Part shown: piece after piece, positions 61,444 through 64,000 of the stretch
Layout: each line of letters opens with the position of its first letter
How positions within the stretch are numbered: position 1 is the stretch's first letter
DNA from: Streptomyces sp. MBT53
GTDB taxonomy: Bacteria > Actinomycetota > Actinomycetes > Streptomycetales > Streptomycetaceae
Length of the DNA stretch: 64,000 nucleotides
Assembly: GCF_016654115.1 (NCBI RefSeq)
Contig: NZ_JAEQAZ010000003.1
Span: 1-64,000, forward strand
Direction of reading: 5' to 3'
The notes under the pieces: model-generated
The model's input: only the letters and a program-made list of their open reading frames with translations
Databases searched by the model: none
What the model was told of the DNA's origin: nothing
Program-made: the position numbers and the translations under genes

Positions 61444-62207
61444 GAGCGTGAGTCCTCTTCGCTGGAGGCTTCCGTGGCGGCCAGGATCTCGGCGATGTGC
61501 ACGGGCCGCATGTCGGTGTGGAGCCGGGCCATCGTGCCGCCGATGTGCATCAGACAGGAGTTGTCCGCGGCGCACAGCACCTCAGCCCCCGTCGACTGGG
61601 CGTTGCGCACCTTGTCGGCGCCCATCGCGGCCGAGACGTCGGCGTTCTTCACCGCGAACGTCCCGCCGAAGCCGCAGCACTCGTCGGCACCCGGCAGCTC
61701 GACCAACTCCAGCCCCTTGACGGCCTGGAGGAGCCTGAGCGGCCGGTCGCCGAGTCCCAGGCTGCGCAGCCCGTGGCAGGTGGGGTGATAGGTCACCTTG
61801 TGCGGATAGCAGGCACCCACATCGGTCACCCCGAGCACGTCCACAAGGAACTCGGTCAGCTCGTACGTCTTCGGCACGACCGGCGCCAGCGTGGCCGCGA
61901 GGGTGTCCCCGCGCCCCTCCGCCCGTGCCCTTTCCCCCATCCGGGGATACAGTTCCCGCACCATCGCCCCGCACGACCCGGACGGCGTGACGATCGCCTC
62001 GTACTCCCCGAAGACATCGGAGAAATGCCGGGCGAGGGGTTCGGCCTCATGGCGGTAGCCGGTGTTGTAGTGCGCCTGTCCGCAGCAGGTCTGCGCCATC
62101 GGGAAGTCGACCTCGACGCCCAGTCTGGTCAGCAGTTTCACCACGGCGCGCCCGGTGTCCGGATACAGCGTGTCGTTGACGCAAGTCAGGAACAGGGCGA
62201 CACGCAT
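61440..62207 (-). CDS. lutA: lactate utilization protein A (cysteine-rich CCG domains)
   Basis: 255 residues with two CCG domains: TCVNDTLYPDTG...QTCCGQAHYN and THPTCHGL-like HPTCHGLR...DECCGFGGTFA. These cysteines bind the heterodisulfide-reductase-type Fe-S cluster. First of the lutABC run; ATG 62207 follows AAGGAG. Transcription could start in the 130-base gap after the rhamnulokinase gene or run through from it. Confidence 0.92.
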
Positions 62208-62337
62208 CGCGGCTCCTTAGTGGTCGATCATCGGATGGATGCAGCGTAGTCGGAGGTCACCGTCTGGGGGAGCCCCCGTCTCGGCGCACGGCGAGCGGAG
62301 CCGGCGAGCCGGAGACCATTGTGCTCGGGTCCTTGGT

Positions 62338-63777
62338 TCACCGGGCGGCGAGCCGGGCCTCCGCGGCGCGCCAGCGGGCGGTGCCGCCCTGCGGTTCGTA
62401 CCGGGTCGACGGCTGGGTACGGGCGAGCAGCCCCCGCATCCCGGCCAGGTCACCGACGAGCCCGTGGGCCCGCGCCTGAACGAGCACATTGCCCAGCGCC
62501 GCCGCCTCCGTGGGCCCCGCCACCACCGGCAACCCGCAGGCGTCGGCGGTCAGTTGGCACAGCAGCGCGTTGCGCGTACCGCCCCCGACGATGTGCACGA
62601 CATCGACCGGATGATCGGCGAGCACCTGCGCCTCATCGACCGCCCGCCGATGCGCGAGCGCCAACGAGTCGAGGATGCAGCGCGTGATCTCGGCCCGGGA
62701 CTCCGGCACCGGCTGCCCCGAACCACGGCACGCGTCCGCGATCCGCTCCGGCATCCGCCCCGGCGCCAGAAACACCGCGTCACCCGCGTCCACCACCGAC
62801 CGCAACGCCGGCACCCTGGCCGCCCCGCGCAGCAACTCGCCCAACTCCGGCTCGCCCCAGGCCCGTACACACTCCTGAAGCAGCCACAACCCCATGATGT
62901 TGCGCAGATAGCGGACCGTGCCGTCGAGCCCCAGCTCATTGGTGAAGTTGGCGGCCCGACTCGCCTCGGTCAGCACGGGCGCATCGAGTTCCAGCCCGGC
63001 CAGGGACCAGGTCCCGGTACAGATATAGGCGAACCGCTCCGCAACGGCCGGAACGGCGGCGACGGCGGAGGCCGTGTCGTGCGACCCGACCACCGTGACC
63101 GGCACGGGCCCGCTGAGCCCCGTCTCCTCCAACACCTCGGCCCGCAGCATCCCCGCCGAATCCCCCGGCTGCCGAAGGGGCGCGAACAGCCCGAGGTCGA
63201 TACCGAGCCGCGAGGCGATGTCGTACGACCAGTCGCGCGTCCGGGGATCGATGAGCTGGGTGGTGGATGCGTTGGTCAGCTCGGTGCCCTGCTCCCCGGT
63301 GAGCCAGTAGGACAGCAGATCGGGGATGAGCAACAGGCGCTCGGCGTGCGCCAGTTGAGCCGAGTCGCGGGCCGCCGTCAGCTGGTACAGGGTGTTGAAG
63401 GGCGCGTACTGCAACCCGGTCGACGCGTACAGCTCGCCCGCCGGTACGGTCGCCCACACCTTCTCGGCGACCCCCTCCGTGCGGGCGTCCCGATAGTGCA
63501 CGGGATTGCCCAGCAACGCCCCGTCCGCGTCCAACAGGCCGTAGTCCACGGCCCAGCTGTCGATGCCGACGGAATCGACAGCCGGACCCGCCGCCCGGAG
63601 TCCGTCGAGGACACCCGCGTACAGCGCGAGGATGTCCCAGCGCAGCCCCTCGGGAGTGCGGACGGGCCGGTTGGGAAAACGGTGGGCCTCCGCCAACTCC
63701 AGGGAGTCCGGCCCGACACGGCCGACCATGACCCGCCCACTGGACGCGCCGAGGTCGACCGCTGCGTACGCCTTCAT
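62338..63777 (-). CDS. rhaB: rhamnulokinase
   Basis: 479 residues of the FGGY kinase family. AAVDLGASSGRVMVG forms the phosphate motif; GIDSWAVDYGLLD, GSHDTASAVAAVPA and VVHIVGGGTRNALLCQLTADACG are the rhamnulokinase-type blocks. It phosphorylates L-rhamnulose at C1. Two starts are possible: ATG 63777, or GTG 63789 which overlaps the upstream aldolase stop by 4 bases; neither has a strong ribosome-binding site. Upstream gene rhaD and downstream lutABC support the assignment to rhamnose catabolism. Confidence 0.9.
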   Translation of the reverse strand: MKAYAAVDLGASSGRVMVGRVGPDSLELAEAHRFPNRPVRTPEGLRWDILALYAGVLDGLRAAGPAVDSVGIDSWAVDYGLLDADGALLGNPVHYRDARTEGVAEKVWATVPAGELYASTGLQYAPFNTLYQLTAARDSAQLAHAERLLLIPDLLSYWLTGEQGTELTNASTTQLIDPRTRDWSYDIASRLGIDLGLFAPLRQPGDSAGMLRAEVLEETGLSGPVPVTVVGSHDTASAVAAVPAVAERFAYICTGTWSLAGLELDAPVLTEASRAANFTNELGLDGTVRYLRNIMGLWLLQECVRAWGEPELGELLRGAARVPALRSVVDAGDAVFLAPGRMPERIADACRGSGQPVPESRAEITRCILDSLALAHRRAVDEAQVLADHPVDVVHIVGGGTRNALLCQLTADACGLPVVAGPTEAAALGNVLVQARAHGLVGDLAGMRGLLARTQPSTRYEPQGGTARWRAAEARLAAR

Positions 63778-63785
63778 GTCGGCGC

Positions 63786-64000
63786 TCACCGAAGGAAGGC
63801 TGCCGCAACGCCGGCGTCGACCGGGACATGCAGCCCGGTGGTGTGCGTCAAGTCCCCACCGGTGAGGGCGAAGACGGCGTTGGCGACATGCTCCGGCAGC
63901 ACCTCCCGCTTGAGGATGGTGCGTTGGGCGTAGAACTCGCCGAGCTTCTCCTCCTCGATCCCGTAGGTGGCCGCCCGCTGCGCACCCCAACCGCCCGCGA
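63786..64000 (-). CDS. rhaD: bifunctional rhamnulose-1-phosphate aldolase/short-chain dehydrogenase, C-terminal part
   Basis: Only the last 71 codons are in the window. They read AGGWGAQRAATYGIEEEKLG, FYAQRTILKREVLPEHVANA, then a VPVDAGVAAAFLR ending, which is the SDR end of the bifunctional RhaD-type enzyme of actinobacteria. The enzyme splits rhamnulose-1-phosphate into DHAP and L-lactaldehyde, and its dehydrogenase domain oxidises the aldehyde to L-lactate. The stop overlaps the GTG of rhamnulokinase by 4 bases. Confidence 0.82.
   Translation of the reverse strand, partial: AGGWGAQRAATYGIEEEKLGEFYAQRTILKREVLPEHVANAVFALTGGDLTHTTGLHVPVDAGVAAAFLR

Overview
The window is high-GC DNA with GTG and TTG starts, frequent 4-base stop/start overlaps and several likely leaderless transcripts. 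Its families (class F sortase, SCO6745-type protein, DUF4232, GH95/GH78 enzymes, many SDR and TetR genes) point to a Streptomyces or close relative. It looks like an accessory, catabolism-rich part of the chromosome: no rRNA, tRNA, CRISPR array or transposase was seen.

Layout. (1) 1-9961: a small-molecule catabolic region. A minus-strand run encodes a 5-oxoprolinase-like complex (pxpA-pxpB-pxpC), an MHS-type transporter and an SDR. Divergent from it are an RraA-type aldolase, a D-2-hydroxyacid dehydrogenase and a second SDR, followed by LysR and TetR regulators and a short SDR. Two minus-strand promoters here share a distinctive element. (2) 10274-13477: a secreted GH95 enzyme whose N-terminal sandwich is interrupted by two discoidin-like domains. 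(3) 13500-18800: a gene graveyard and cell-surface segment with a decayed NucS/DUF5655-like gene, a truncated azlD, a thioesterase, a PRC-barrel protein, an SCO6745-type protein and a class F sortase next to a wall-protein-like gene. (4) 18969-21045: membrane metallophosphoesterase and membrane-anchored carbohydrate-binding protein. (5) 21138-33556: a carbohydrate utilisation locus with GntR regulator, secreted beta-helix enzyme, enolase-superfamily enzyme, sugar ABC importer (binding protein plus two permeases), phosphomannose-isomerase-like fusion, ROK kinase and a divergent aldose dehydrogenase. Five of its genes are translationally coupled. (6) 33633-41456: acyl-CoA ligase, aldehyde dehydrogenase, EthD-like protein, Zn-alcohol dehydrogenase and TetR, facing an MBL-fold hydrolase and a MerR regulator. 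(7) 41580-44825: YheO/DauR-like regulator coupled to a serine/threonine dehydratase, a cupin, and a D-cysteine desulfhydrase-like enzyme. (8) 44963-48610: an SDR under twin AAACCGATCGGTTT operators, a MoxR/VWA pair, and the TetR gene that carries a near-identical operator. (9) 48693-50789: FtsX-type ABC exporter. (10) 51000-56078: two small membrane proteins, and an osmoprotectant (OpuC-type) ABC importer whose ATPase gene sits on the opposite strand. (11) 56280-64000: L-rhamnose catabolism with an intracellular GH78 rhamnosidase, lutABC, rhamnulokinase and the end of a rhamnulose-1-phosphate aldolase/dehydrogenase.

How they work together. The rhamnose block gives a complete inferred route: rhamnoside hydrolysis, phosphorylation of rhamnulose, aldol cleavage with oxidation of lactaldehyde to lactate, then LutABC oxidation of lactate to pyruvate. 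The 21-33 kb locus looks like a polysaccharide-use system of unknown substrate; with the nearby GH95 enzyme a fucose- or galactose-type sugar is possible but unproven. All functions are inferred from reading the sequence; no database search was run.
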